Origin: Thiohalospira sp051745535
Lineage (GTDB): Bacteria > Pseudomonadota > Gammaproteobacteria > Thiohalospirales > Thiohalospiraceae
DNA length: 27,296 bases
Reading direction: 5' to 3'
NCBI GenBank assembly: GCA_051745535.1
Contig: JBNJED010000008.1
Span: forward strand, 1-27,296
Part shown: one piece after another, positions 6,869 to 14,551 of the stretch
How positions within the stretch are numbered: position 1 is the first letter of the stretch
Layout: every line of letters begins with the position of its first letter
Program-made: the position numbers and the translations under genes
Notes under the pieces: model-generated
Seen by the model: the letters and a program-made list of their open reading frames with translations, nothing else
Databases searched by the model: none
Told to the model about the DNA's origin: nothing

Positions 6869-7668
6869 GTCCATCCGGTCCCGCTAACGAGAGCGAACTC
6901 CTGGAGACAGTCGCCCAACTCCTCGCCGACCCTGCGTACGATAACAACCCCCTGCGCGAGCCCATGGCCCAGCTCCTGGAGCTGAGTACCGGTCAGCGGG
7001 AGCGGCTGGAACGACTCATACGGATCTCCGACGGCTTCCACGAGATGGCCCGGGAGGATCACCGCAACCTCGCCGAAAGGAGCGATGCCCACCTGCGCCG
7101 ACTGGAGCGCCTGGTCCGCATCTCGGATCGCTATCAGGAGAGCCTGCGGGAGCTCACCGAATCCCTCCAGGAGGCCGCCCTGCATGACCACCTCACCGGC
7201 CTGGCCAACCGCCGCTTCCTCTCCGAGCGGCTGGACGCCGAAATCGAGCGGGCGGGCCGGAGCGGTACACCATTGACCATTGCCCTCATGGACATCGACC
7301 ACTTCAAGGCCGTCAACGACCGGTACGGCCACGCCTGTGGCGATCGGGTCCTGTGCGGGGTGGCCCGAACCATTACCGAAAGCCTCCGGGAATACGACCT
7401 GTGCGGCCGCTGGGGGGGCGAAGAGTTCCTGCTGATCCTGCCGGATACGACCCCTTCGGAGGCCACCGAGGTCTGCGAGCGCCTCCGGGAGGCTGTTGCC
7501 AACTCGACCGCCATTGCCGAGGAGGGGGCCGGCGTGATCACGGTGAGTATCGGCATCAGCGCCGTAACCGAGGGAGTCGGTGAGGGCCGCGCGGCTGCCA
7601 TGGAGCGAGCCGACCGCCGAATGCTCTCGGCCAAGGAGGCCGGTCGCAACCGGGTAGTGGCGGCATAG
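6865..7668 (+). CDS. siaD: SiaD: diguanylate cyclase activated by SiaC
   Basis: A 267-residue soluble protein. An N-terminal helical region (about 40-105) is followed by a complete GGDEF domain with metal-binding MDIDHFK, active-site GGEEF (184-188) and an intact inhibitory I-site REYD (175-178) five residues upstream. It therefore should make c-di-GMP and be feedback inhibited. The helical part has an internal duplication: RLERLIRISDGFHE (47-60) and RLERLVRISDRYQE (79-92), 32 residues apart. In Pseudomonas this stalk is where SiaC binds. It starts at the ATGA overlap with siaC and is the last gene of the operon; no clear terminator follows. Confidence 0.9.
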   Translation: MSPSGPANESELLETVAQLLADPAYDNNPLREPMAQLLELSTGQRERLERLIRISDGFHEMAREDHRNLAERSDAHLRRLERLVRISDRYQESLRELTESLQEAALHDHLTGLANRRFLSERLDAEIERAGRSGTPLTIALMDIDHFKAVNDRYGHACGDRVLCGVARTITESLREYDLCGRWGGEEFLLILPDTTPSEATEVCERLREAVANSTAIAEEGAGVITVSIGISAVTEGVGEGRAAAMERADRRMLSAKEAGRNRVVAA

Positions 7669-7702
7669 GCCTCACTATCTGCGGAATGCGGGCAAAGGGG
7701 TA

Positions 7703-7769
7703 TGGCGTCCCATTCACGTTGTGATAGAGTACGCAACTGTCGACGGCGGCAGCCTCACTGCCACTCGAC
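7703..7769 (+). promoter_or_regulatory. Putative promoter and leader of the tRNA-Leu pair
   Basis: TGGCGT (7703-7708) and TAGAGT (7725-7730), 16 bases apart, are the best candidate -35/-10 in the 101-base gap before the first tRNA; both are weak. The leader directly 5' of the tRNA has a nested hairpin (GTCGA/TCGAC outside, GGCAG/CTGCC inside, 7739-7769) that may help 5' processing. Confidence 0.3.
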
Positions 7770-7854
7770 GGCGCCGTGGCGGAACCGGTAGACGCGCCTG
7801 ACTCAAAATCAGGTCTCTTCTGAGGTGTGAGTTCGAGTCTCACCGGCGCCACCA
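7770..7854 (+). tRNA. tRNA-Leu (CAA anticodon)
   Basis: An 85-nt class II tRNA. The acceptor stem GGCGCCG pairs with CGGCGCC, the TGGCGGAACCGGTAGACGC D-arm is leucine-type, and the anticodon stem CTGA/TCAG holds loop CTCAAAA (anticodon CAA). A variable arm, a GTTCGAGTC T-loop and an encoded CCA end are present. It reads UUG codons. Twenty-five bases separate it from the next tRNA-Leu, so the two are probably co-transcribed. Confidence 0.95.
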
Positions 7855-7879
7855 GGCAAGACAATCAGCAAGAAGCCCT

Positions 7880-7966
7880 GCGCGGGTGGTGAAATCGGTA
7901 GACACGCTAGCTTGAGGGGCTAGTGGGGGCAACCCCGTGCGAGTTCAAGTCTCGCCCCGCGCACCA
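7880..7966 (+). tRNA. tRNA-Leu (GAG anticodon)
   Basis: An 87-nt class II tRNA. The acceptor stem GCGCGGG pairs with CCCGCGC, and the anticodon stem CTAGC/GCTAG holds loop TTGAGGG (anticodon GAG). The long variable arm GTGGGGGCAACCCCGTG, a GTTCAAGTC T-loop and an encoded CCA end follow. It reads CUC/CUU, the CUC codon being common in this GC-rich genome. Confidence 0.95.
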
Positions 7967-7973
7967 TTTTTTT
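7967..7973 (+). terminator. T-tract directly after tRNA-Leu(GAG)
   Basis: Seven T residues follow the encoded CCA with no separate hairpin; the tRNA T-arm/acceptor structure could serve as the stem. A weak terminator call. Confidence 0.3.
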
Positions 7974-8005
7974 CCCCTCCCCCTCTCCGTTTCCAAGAGT
8001 TCGAG

Positions 8006-8812
8006 ATGCTCCAGCGTCTGCGCGCCTGGCACAGGCAGCGCCTGCTCCGTCGTCACGGCATCGATGGCCGCGCCTGGTCACAGGCGCTCGCGCGCTTCCC
8101 CCTGGCGGCCGAACTCCCGCCGGACGAGCAGCGCACGCTGTGGGAGGTGGCCAGCCTCTTCCTCCACCGCAAATCGGTGGAGAGCGGCGGCGGCCTGACC
8201 GTCACCGCCGGGATGGCCGTGGACGTGGCCGTTCAGGCCGCCCTCCCCCTGCTCCACCTGGACCCCCACTACCTCGACGGCTGGCACGCCGTGATCCTCC
8301 ACCCCGGGACCTTCGTTGCCCACCACGAGGAGGTGGACGAGGCCGGCGTGGAACATGTCGGGGAGCGGGAGCTGGCCGGAGAGGCCTGGGATCGCGGACC
8401 GCTGGTCCTGGCGTGGGAGGATGCCCGCCCCGACCACCCCTGGGCGGACGAGGGCAACGTGGTCATCCACGAGATGGCGCACAAGATCGACGCCGCCAAC
8501 GGCGTCGCCAACGGCTTCCCGCCCCTGCGCCCCGACATGGACCCGCACCACTGGACCGCCGTCTTCGAGGCTGCCTGGGCGGACCTGGAGGCGGCCGACG
8601 AGGCCGGTCACCCCGCCCTGGACCCCTACGCCCTCACCGATCCGGCGGAGTTCTTCGCCGTCGCCTGCGAGTACTTCTTCGTCCGCCCCGACGAGCTGGA
8701 TGCCGCCTACCCGGCCATCTACGACCAGCTACGCCGTTTCTTCGGCCAGGACCCGCTCAGCCGGCGGGGCCGCGGGCCTCATCACGGGCACCGGGCGGGC
8801 CGAAGGCGATGA
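8006..8812 (+). CDS. mtfA: MtfA-family zinc peptidase (M90)
   Basis: 268 residues, close to the 265 of E. coli MtfA. The zinc site HEMAHKID (His155, Glu156, His159) and downstream DPAEFFAVACEYFF with the third ligand (Glu215) match the family, as does the GWHAVILHPGTF strand. In E. coli, MtfA is a cytoplasmic aminopeptidase that also binds the repressor Mlc, affecting glucose PTS expression; no Mlc is seen here. The open frame extends back over the tRNA, so the ATG at 8006 with a weak AAGAG Shine-Dalgarno is the chosen start. The last 18 codons are basic and run antisense into the convergent antiporter gene, overlapping it by 56 bases. Confidence 0.88.
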   Translation: MLQRLRAWHRQRLLRRHGIDGRAWSQALARFPLAAELPPDEQRTLWEVASLFLHRKSVESGGGLTVTAGMAVDVAVQAALPLLHLDPHYLDGWHAVILHPGTFVAHHEEVDEAGVEHVGERELAGEAWDRGPLVLAWEDARPDHPWADEGNVVIHEMAHKIDAANGVANGFPPLRPDMDPHHWTAVFEAAWADLEAADEAGHPALDPYALTDPAEFFAVACEYFFVRPDELDAAYPAIYDQLRRFFGQDPLSRRGRGPHHGHRAGRRR

Positions 8813-10583
8813 GGGTATCCCCCGCCCGGGGCTGGACCTGGGAGTCGGGGGAGAAGAAGCGGACCTGACGCCCCTCGCGCACCAGCGCCACCGGTAGCAG
8901 CCGGTCGCCGCCGTCGGCCCGCCACTGGCGGTAGGGGTACTTCTCCGTGAGCTGGGTGCGGTGGAAGACGTAGCCGCGGTAGGTATCCGCCACCAGGTCG
9001 TCGTACCAGGCATCCGCCTTGGGCGTCACCTGCCCGCGCATCCCCGGCGTGTAGGGCACCGCCCCCTCATCGCTCTTCTGCGGCGCCGGGAGCTGGAAGA
9101 CCCGGTGGCGGCCGAACTCCCCGGCAAAGCGGGTGCAGACCAGGGCGTTGTAGGCGTCGTTGTCGGTGGCCGCCAGGAGGTAGCCGGCCTCGTTGAACTC
9201 CAGGGTGTGCTCGGCGTGCTCCGAGAGGACCTCGCCGTGGAAGACCGGGATCTCGGCGTTGCGCACCGGCCGCAGCCGCGACCAGGAGGGATCGGCGATG
9301 AGCACCGGCACCCGCGCCTCCCGCAGGGCCTCGGCCAGCCCCACCGTCCACGGCGAGGCACCGACGATGAGCACGCCGTTGGTCCGCGAGACGGAGAGCC
9401 CCAGGTAGCGCGCCAGCCCGCTCAGGGTGAAGCCGTGGAGGACCACGGTGGTCAGGATCAGGGCGAAGACCAGCGGCAGCAGCAGCTCCCCGCCGGCGTA
9501 ACCCTGCTCCGCCATGCGCGGGCCGAAGACCCCGGCCACGGCGGCCGCCACGATGCCGCGCGGCGCGATCCAGCCCACCAGGGTCCGCTCGCGCCAGCTC
9601 ATGTCGGTGCCCAGGGTGGCCAGGAAGACGCTCACCGGGCGGACCAGGAAGATCATGGCGGCCAGCAGCGCCACCGTATCCCAGTCCAGGGCCAGCAGGG
9701 TCGCCGGATCCAGATCGGCGGTGAGCAGGATGAAGACCGCCGAGACCAGGATCACGGCGATGTACTCCTTGAACCGGCGCAGCTCGCTGATGCTCGCCAG
9801 CTTCCGGTTGCCCAGCACCAGACCGAAGATGGTCACCGCCATGAGCCCCAGCTCCTCCATGTAGAGGTTGGCGGCGATGTAGACGGCGATGGCGCCGGCC
9901 AGGGCGATGGGGCCCTTGAGGTATTCCGGCATGTGGCCGCGGCGCAGGCCCTCGGCCATGAGCCAGGCGCCGGCCACGCCCAGCGCCAGTGCCAGCGCCA
10001 GCCCCAGGGCGAGGTGGATGGCCATCTCCTCCCAGCCGCCGCCCCCGCCGCTGCCGGTGTAGGTGAAGTACTCGAACAGCGCCACCGCCAGGAGGGCCCC
10101 GATGGGATCGTTGATGATCCCCTCCCACTTGAGGAAGGAGGCCGGGCGCTTGCGCAGCCGGGCGTGGCGCAGCAGGGGCAGGATCACCGTGGGCCCGGTG
10201 ACCACCCCGATGGCCCCGAAGACCATGGCCACCGGCAGCGACAGCCCGCCCAGGTAGAAGGCGGCCGTGCTGCCGAAGGCGAACATGAACAGGACATTGA
10301 GGCTGACCAGCCGGCGCACGCCGGCAGCGGCCTGGCGCAACTCGTGCCACTGCAGCGACAGTCCGCCCTCGAAGAGGATGATGGCCACCCCCAGCTTGAT
10401 GAGCGGCTCCAGCAGTCCGCCCAGATCCTCCGAGGGTTCCATGACCCCGAAGACCGGCCCCACCAGGATACCGGCGGTGGCCAGGAGGACGATGGCCGGG
10501 ATCTGCGCCGCCCACGCCAGCCACTGGGCCGCCATCCCGAGGATGAGAACCAGTCCGAACAGCAGTGTAAGTTCGTGTCCCAT
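8757..10583 (-). CDS. Na+/H+ antiporter (CPA family) with C-terminal TrkA-type regulatory domain
   Basis: 608 residues. The N-terminal ~400 residues are a polytopic cation:proton antiporter with about 12 membrane segments and the family's ILFEGGLSL and GIINDPIGA motifs, the latter carrying the Asn-Asp pair used for ion/proton exchange. A TrkA-N-like nucleotide-binding region (VLIVGASPWTVGLAEAL, ~405-520) and a TrkA-C-like end (~540-605) follow, so activity is probably gated by a nucleotide or ligand. The family is the NhaP/KefB-like group with RCK-type domains. The start at 10583 has a GGGGGG Shine-Dalgarno just upstream; the longer frame adds a non-conserved N-terminus. A role in Na+ or pH homeostasis is inferred. 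Confidence 0.87.
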   Translation of the reverse strand: MGHELTLLFGLVLILGMAAQWLAWAAQIPAIVLLATAGILVGPVFGVMEPSEDLGGLLEPLIKLGVAIILFEGGLSLQWHELRQAAAGVRRLVSLNVLFMFAFGSTAAFYLGGLSLPVAMVFGAIGVVTGPTVILPLLRHARLRKRPASFLKWEGIINDPIGALLAVALFEYFTYTGSGGGGGWEEMAIHLALGLALALALGVAGAWLMAEGLRRGHMPEYLKGPIALAGAIAVYIAANLYMEELGLMAVTIFGLVLGNRKLASISELRRFKEYIAVILVSAVFILLTADLDPATLLALDWDTVALLAAMIFLVRPVSVFLATLGTDMSWRERTLVGWIAPRGIVAAAVAGVFGPRMAEQGYAGGELLLPLVFALILTTVVLHGFTLSGLARYLGLSVSRTNGVLIVGASPWTVGLAEALREARVPVLIADPSWSRLRPVRNAEIPVFHGEVLSEHAEHTLEFNEAGYLLAATDNDAYNALVCTRFAGEFGRHRVFQLPAPQKSDEGAVPYTPGMRGQVTPKADAWYDDLVADTYRGYVFHRTQLTEKYPYRQWRADGGDRLLPVALVREGRQVRFFSPDSQVQPRAGDTLIAFGPPGARDEARGPAG

Positions 10584-10705
10584 GGACCCCCCGCGCGAGC
10601 AAGCGCGCCAATGTAACACCGAAGGATGGCACGACAAACCGACGCCTTCCGCCCTCTTCCACCCTGTGCGAACATGCAGTGAGTCTACCCATAAGGAGAT
10701 TGACC

Positions 10706-11392
10706 GTGCACCGACTAGCAATCCTGCTCCCCGCCGGCCTCCTCGCCCTCGCCGGCTGCAATGGCGGCAACAACGAGCCCGATCTCGAGAGCGACGAGGC
10801 GAAGCACGCCTACGCCGTGGGCTGGCAGGTGGGCCAGAACATCCAGCGCAGCGGCATGGAGCTCGACGGCGACGCCGTGGCGGCGGCCATCCGCGACGCC
10901 CTGGCGGGTAACGACCCGGCCCTGGACCAGGAGGCCATGCAGGCCGCCATGAAGGCCGCCCAGGAGCGGAGTGTGGAGGAGCAGCAGCAGGAGGCCGAGG
11001 CCAACCGTCAGGCCGGCAGCGACTACCTGGAGGAGTTCCGGGGCGAGGATGAAGTGCAGACCAACGATGACGGCGTCGCCTGGAAGGTGCTGGAGGAAGG
11101 AGACGGCGCCAGCCCCGAGGAGGGTGCCACCGTGCGGGTCCACTACCACGGCGAGACGGTGGACGGGGAGGTCTTCGACAGCTCCCAGGAGCGCGGTGAG
11201 CCGGTGACCTTCCCGACGGATTCCGTCATCGAGGGCTGGCAGCAGGTTCTGCCGCAGATGAAGGAAGGCGGTAAGTGGAAGGTAGTCATCCCGCCGGAGA
11301 TGGCCTACGGCGAGCAGGGGGCCGGCCCCGCCATCGGCCCCGGCGAAACCCTGGTCTTCGAGATCGAACTCCTCGAGGCCGACGCCGAGTAG
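10706..11392 (+). CDS. FKBP-type peptidyl-prolyl isomerase lipoprotein (FkpA/Mip-like)
   Basis: 228 residues. A lipoprotein signal ends in the lipobox LAGC (Cys18). An acidic, helical N-terminal dimerisation region (~28-115, with AVGWQVGQNIQ) precedes a complete FKBP domain (~125-225) with GATVRVHYHG, FDSS, the VIEGWQQVLPQMKEGGKW loop and IPPEMAYGEQG. This is the Mip/FkpA arrangement, a periplasmic or envelope-attached proline isomerase and chaperone. The start is GTG at 10706 with AAGGAG 8 bases upstream; GTG at 10679 is possible but lacks a good site and would break the signal peptide. The protein is strongly acidic, as expected for an extracytoplasmic protein of a halophile. A GC-rich hairpin follows. 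Confidence 0.9.
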   Translation: MHRLAILLPAGLLALAGCNGGNNEPDLESDEAKHAYAVGWQVGQNIQRSGMELDGDAVAAAIRDALAGNDPALDQEAMQAAMKAAQERSVEEQQQEAEANRQAGSDYLEEFRGEDEVQTNDDGVAWKVLEEGDGASPEEGATVRVHYHGETVDGEVFDSSQERGEPVTFPTDSVIEGWQQVLPQMKEGGKWKVVIPPEMAYGEQGAGPAIGPGETLVFEIELLEADAE

Positions 11393-11401
11393 TAGCCGAC
11401 C

Positions 11402-11432
11402 ACGGCCGCGGGATCACCCTCCCCGCGGCCGT
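11402..11432. terminator. Strong GC hairpin between convergent genes
   Basis: ACGGCCGCGGG (11402-11412) and CCCGCGGCCGT (11422-11432) form a perfect 11-bp stem with a 9-nt loop. It lies between the stop of the FKBP gene and that of the leftward gene at 11447, so it may end transcription from both sides. There is no T-tract, so efficiency is uncertain. Confidence 0.5.
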
Positions 11433-11446
11433 CGCTCCCCATCCCC

Positions 11447-11770
11447 TCAGAGCATGCTCGAACCGTAATTCGACCCCTCCTGGGCGTCGATCTTGTGGAT
11501 GGCAGTCCGATTGCCCCACTTCGCCAGATCGTCCACGCGGACCCCGAGCCACCAGAGTCGGCCCAGGTCATCCTCGCAATGCCCGGCCACCAACTCCTCT
11601 CCGGGCTCGAGCATCACCGAACGGGCGAAGGCGACCACATCCTCCCGCCGCCGGAAGACATGCCAGTAGACCACGTGGGTCTGGTCCGGATCCTTGTTGG
11701 GGACCGGGCGCTCGGTCTCCAGATCCTTCTCCAGGGCGCTGATCTCCTCGGCGTTGGCGAAATGTCCCAT
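11447..11770 (-). CDS. Hypothetical protein, possibly RraB-like fold
   Basis: A 107-residue soluble acidic protein. The start at 11770 has an AAGGAGGAG Shine-Dalgarno; longer frames add 18 unlikely residues. The segment HVVYWHVFRRREDVVAFAR, then an acidic turn and LGRLWWLGVRVD suggests a small alpha/beta domain like that of ribonuclease E inhibitor RraB (FxxREDAxxxA then a tryptophan-rich strand). This is a pattern impression and not a secure family assignment. It is monocistronic, convergent with the FKBP gene and divergent from the DsrE-like gene. Its function is unknown. Confidence 0.65.
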   Translation of the reverse strand: MGHFANAEEISALEKDLETERPVPNKDPDQTHVVYWHVFRRREDVVAFARSVMLEPGEELVAGHCEDDLGRLWWLGVRVDDLAKWGNRTAIHKIDAQEGSNYGSSML

Positions 11771-11886
11771 GCAGACTCCTCCTTTTATGGTGAGACCGAA
11801 TGGCCTCTCCCCTGACTCTTGCACCCCCGCACCCGCTTTTCAAGGCACTTTCGACGCGGCTCGTGGTCAGAGCCTCACTGAACCGG

Positions 11887-11910
11887 GTCCAGGCCGGGGC
11901 CGGCCTGGAC
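11887..11910. promoter_or_regulatory. 24-bp perfect inverted repeat upstream of the DsrE-like gene
   Basis: GTCCAGGCCGG and its exact complement CCGGCCTGGAC are separated by GG only. The repeat sits in the 202-base divergent gap 11771-11972, 62 bases before the ATG at 11973. The position is not right for a terminator of either flanking gene, so an operator is plausible; a structured 5' leader is an alternative. Confidence 0.45.
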
Positions 11911-11972
11911 GGACGTGCTAGCCTTCGTGACTGGCAACACGATTTGGTCTCATTCGAACCTGGGAGCCCTCC

Positions 11973-12470
11973 ATGACCCGTATCCGCACCCTCCTCCTCT
12001 CGCTGGCCGCCCTGCTAGTCGTCGGCACGGCCGGCCCGGTCGCGGCGGAATCCGATGACGACGTCGACCGCAAGGTCGTCTTCCACGTCGACTACGCCGA
12101 CCCCGACCGCTTCAACCTGACCCTCATCAACGTCCGCAACATGGTCAAGCACTACAAGGACGAACTGCTTGACTACGACGTCCGCATCGTCTTCATCTCC
12201 CAGGCGGTGCGCTACGTCACCGACGAGGAGATGGCCGATACCCCCTTCGAGACGCCCGAGGCCTTCGAGAGCCGGCGGGCGGAGTTCCGGGATCGCCTGC
12301 AGACCCTGGCCGACGTCCACGACGTGAAGCTGGAACTCTGCAACATCACCCGCACCATCGGCGAGCTGGAGGAAGACGACCTCTACGCCAACGTGGACGT
12401 CGTCCCCTCCGGCGTGGTCCGCGTCGCCGAGCTCCAGCGCAAGGGATACCAGTACATCAAGGTCCAGTAG
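11973..12470 (+). CDS. Periplasmic DsrE-family-like protein
   Basis: 165 residues with a clear signal peptide (cleavage near Ala25, VAA/ES). The mature protein matches the DsrE/DsrF-like fold: KVVFHVDYADPDRFNLTLINVRN opens the first strand/helix, DVRIVFISQAVRY follows, and LELCNITRT holds the single conserved cysteine (Cys123), ending in VVPSGVVRVAELQRKGYQYIKV. Exported DsrE-like proteins are common in sulfur-oxidising bacteria, where cytoplasmic relatives carry sulfur on cysteine; the role of the exported type is not settled. GGGAG lies upstream of the ATG. Its last 14 bases overlap the convergent K+ channel gene. Confidence 0.82.
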   Translation: MTRIRTLLLSLAALLVVGTAGPVAAESDDDVDRKVVFHVDYADPDRFNLTLINVRNMVKHYKDELLDYDVRIVFISQAVRYVTDEEMADTPFETPEAFESRRAEFRDRLQTLADVHDVKLELCNITRTIGELEEDDLYANVDVVPSGVVRVAELQRKGYQYIKVQ

Positions 12471-14163
12471 ACCGCCGGCCCAGCCACCGCCACAGGTAGC
12501 TCTCCGGCATGGCGCGCCCGCGCAGCTGGTAGGCCAGGACATTGCGGTTGTCCAGGACCCAGCGCTGCCGGGTACGCTCGCCGTGATGGCCGGCGAAGAG
12601 CAGGCGGTCCCCCGCCACGAGCGGCGTGGTGGCCGCGGGCAACCGCTCCAGGCTCCCGTCCTCGCCCTCGCGCAACAGGGGCAGGGCCGACAGCCCCGCG
12701 CCCGGATCCCGGGGATCGCGCAGCAGCGTCCCCAGCTCCACCACGCCCCCTTCCTCCAGCCATTCCGTAATGGCCGGGGCATCGTAGGCATCCAGGCGCA
12801 CGCCCCAGACCGACGGCGCCTCCCCCTCCCGGAGCAGCCCGGCGAGCCGGCTCACCAGCAGGTTGGCCCAGTCCGCCTCCTGGTGGCGGGCCTCCCGCAG
12901 GAACTCGGTTAAAAGTGGCGTCGTGACCAGGCTGAGGATCCGGCTGGCCATGATGGTCCCCGGCTGCATGACCATGTCCAGCTCGGCGGCGGCGAAGAGC
13001 TCGTCGTTGCGGCGCTGGGTCTGCCGGGCGATGGTAAAGAGTTCGGGATTGAGCTCCCGGGCCGTCATGATGATGGAGAGGTTGTCGGCATCGTCGTCGG
13101 TGGCGGCCACGATACCCACGGCCGACTCGATATCCGCCGCCCGCAGGGTCACCGCCTCGGTCCCGCGCCCGACCACCATCGTCTCCGCCTCCGCGGCGGG
13201 CGGTTCCGGGTCGATGGCCCGGCAGGGCTGACCGTGGAAGTCGAGATAGCGCGCCACGGCCCGGCCGAAGCGGCCGTAGCCGGCGATGACCCAGGTCCCC
13301 GCCGGCGGCAGGACGGGCTCGGCCAGCCGCCCCTCGTCGGTGGTGGCCAGCCACTCGTAGAGCAGATACATCCCCGGGGAGCGCAGCGCCGTGGTGAAGC
13401 GGTCGGCGAAGGTCTCGAAGGGGTTGATGACGTGGTCGGTCCCGAAGGAGCGCATGTTCTCCTCGGTCTCTCCCCGTTCCGCGCGCCCCACCGTCATCAA
13501 TCCGGAGCGCAGCACCCGGGCGCTGACGCAGACGGCCAGATTCGCCCGATCGTCATTGGTGACCGCCAGGACCCCCTGGCAGTGGGGCGCGGAGAGGCCG
13601 GCCAGCTCCAGGGCGCGCGGGTCGGCGGCATCCCCGGCCAGGCCGGGGACGTGGCGGGTCAGCAGGTCGGTGGCCAGCTCGTCCCGGCGCTCACCGTCGA
13701 TATCCACCACCACGCTCTGCAGCCCACGCTCGTCCAGCCCGCGGACCAGGGCCGAGCCGGTGTCGCCGTACCCGCAGACGACGTAGAAGGGCTCACCCAG
13801 GCGGCGGACGTCCCGGCGGAAGGCCCCCTCCTGGACCAGCCGGCGCAGGGCCGGGTCCTGCAGGTGGGCCAGCAGCGAGCCGATGGTGTAGAGCCAGGTA
13901 AAGACCGTGGCGTAGATGGAGACCGTCGCCCACAATCGCTGCGCCGGCGTGAAGGGGTACGGGATCTCGCCGAAGCCGATGGTGGACCCCATGTAGCTGA
14001 CGAAGTAGAAGGCGTGGAAGAAGTCCATGCGCCAGGGTTCGCCGGCATTGTCCTCCCCGGGGATGAGGACGAAGCCGAGGATGGTGACGGCGTAGACCGC
14101 CACCAGCGCCACCAGCGGCGTCCGCAGCCGCAGCAGCAGGATGGGCAGGACCCGGCGGACCAT
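12457..14163 (-). CDS. Two-TM K+ channel with two RCK/TrkA-N domains
   Basis: 568 residues. Two membrane helices (about 12-34 and 77-99) flank a pore loop with filter TIGFGE (61-66), a variant of TVGYGD. Two RCK domains follow, with nucleotide-binding motifs GYGDTG (131-136) and GYGRFG (295-300), and a C-terminal region with LVAGDRLLFAG typical of TrkA-C. This is the tandem-RCK channel or TrkA-like design, in which ligand or NAD(H) binding gates K+ flux. It begins 4 bases after the DUF6394 stop, so the two form one operon. A role in osmotic K+ balance is inferred. Confidence 0.87.
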   Translation of the reverse strand: MVRRVLPILLLRLRTPLVALVAVYAVTILGFVLIPGEDNAGEPWRMDFFHAFYFVSYMGSTIGFGEIPYPFTPAQRLWATVSIYATVFTWLYTIGSLLAHLQDPALRRLVQEGAFRRDVRRLGEPFYVVCGYGDTGSALVRGLDERGLQSVVVDIDGERRDELATDLLTRHVPGLAGDAADPRALELAGLSAPHCQGVLAVTNDDRANLAVCVSARVLRSGLMTVGRAERGETEENMRSFGTDHVINPFETFADRFTTALRSPGMYLLYEWLATTDEGRLAEPVLPPAGTWVIAGYGRFGRAVARYLDFHGQPCRAIDPEPPAAEAETMVVGRGTEAVTLRAADIESAVGIVAATDDDADNLSIIMTARELNPELFTIARQTQRRNDELFAAAELDMVMQPGTIMASRILSLVTTPLLTEFLREARHQEADWANLLVSRLAGLLREGEAPSVWGVRLDAYDAPAITEWLEEGGVVELGTLLRDPRDPGAGLSALPLLREGEDGSLERLPAATTPLVAGDRLLFAGHHGERTRQRWVLDNRNVLAYQLRGRAMPESYLWRWLGRRSTGP

Positions 14164-14167
14164 GCTC

Positions 14168-14551
14168 CTACCGCCGAACGGTGACGGTCTCGATGACCAG
14201 CAGGATCACCGACATGAGGTTGGCCAGCAGGGCACCGCCGGCGATGGAGACCACGTGGGCCATCACGGTGGGCGTGGTGCCGGTCCCGGTGACGTGCTCC
14301 GCCACCGCCCAGACCACCGCCGCTGCGATGAGCTGGAGGTCGGCCACCAGGCTGGTGGCCAGCATGACCGCGCCGATGTGGGTCCGGTCCCCGAACTTGA
14401 GGATGGTGGCGATGAGGCTCACCACCAGGGCCGCGTAGAGCTCGTAGACGCTATGATGGGCGGGGACGTCCACCTCCCCCCAGACGAAACCGAAATTCAC
14501 GGTGAGGGCGAAGACGATGAAGAAGGCGAAGGTGACCTTTTCGAGATTCAT
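14168..14551 (-). CDS. Small integral membrane protein (DUF6394-like), partner of the K+ channel
   Basis: 127 residues with about four hydrophobic segments (VTFAFFIVFALTVNFGFVWG; LYAALVVSLIATIL; IGAVMLATSLVADLQLIAAAVV; GGALLANLMSVILLVIE). It resembles DUF6394-type proteins found beside K+ channel genes; this assignment comes from memory of the family pattern. GGAGAGAG lies upstream of the ATG at 14551. It starts at a CATG shared with the divergent chaN-like start and runs with 4 bases' spacing into the channel gene. Its function is not established; a subunit or modulator of the channel is inferred. Confidence 0.72.
   Translation of the reverse strand: MNLEKVTFAFFIVFALTVNFGFVWGEVDVPAHHSVYELYAALVVSLIATILKFGDRTHIGAVMLATSLVADLQLIAAAVVWAVAEHVTGTGTTPTVMAHVVSIAGGALLANLMSVILLVIETVTVRR

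Noticed and set aside
7739..7769. Nested hairpin before tRNA-Leu(CAA) as a regulatory element
   Set aside because: Short stems with several unpaired bases; more likely a chance or a processing structure than an attenuator.
8961..10616. A 551-codon plus-strand ORF
   Set aside because: It is antisense to the antiporter gene and has a low-complexity His/Gln/Gly/Asp-rich composition produced by high-GC third-position bias.
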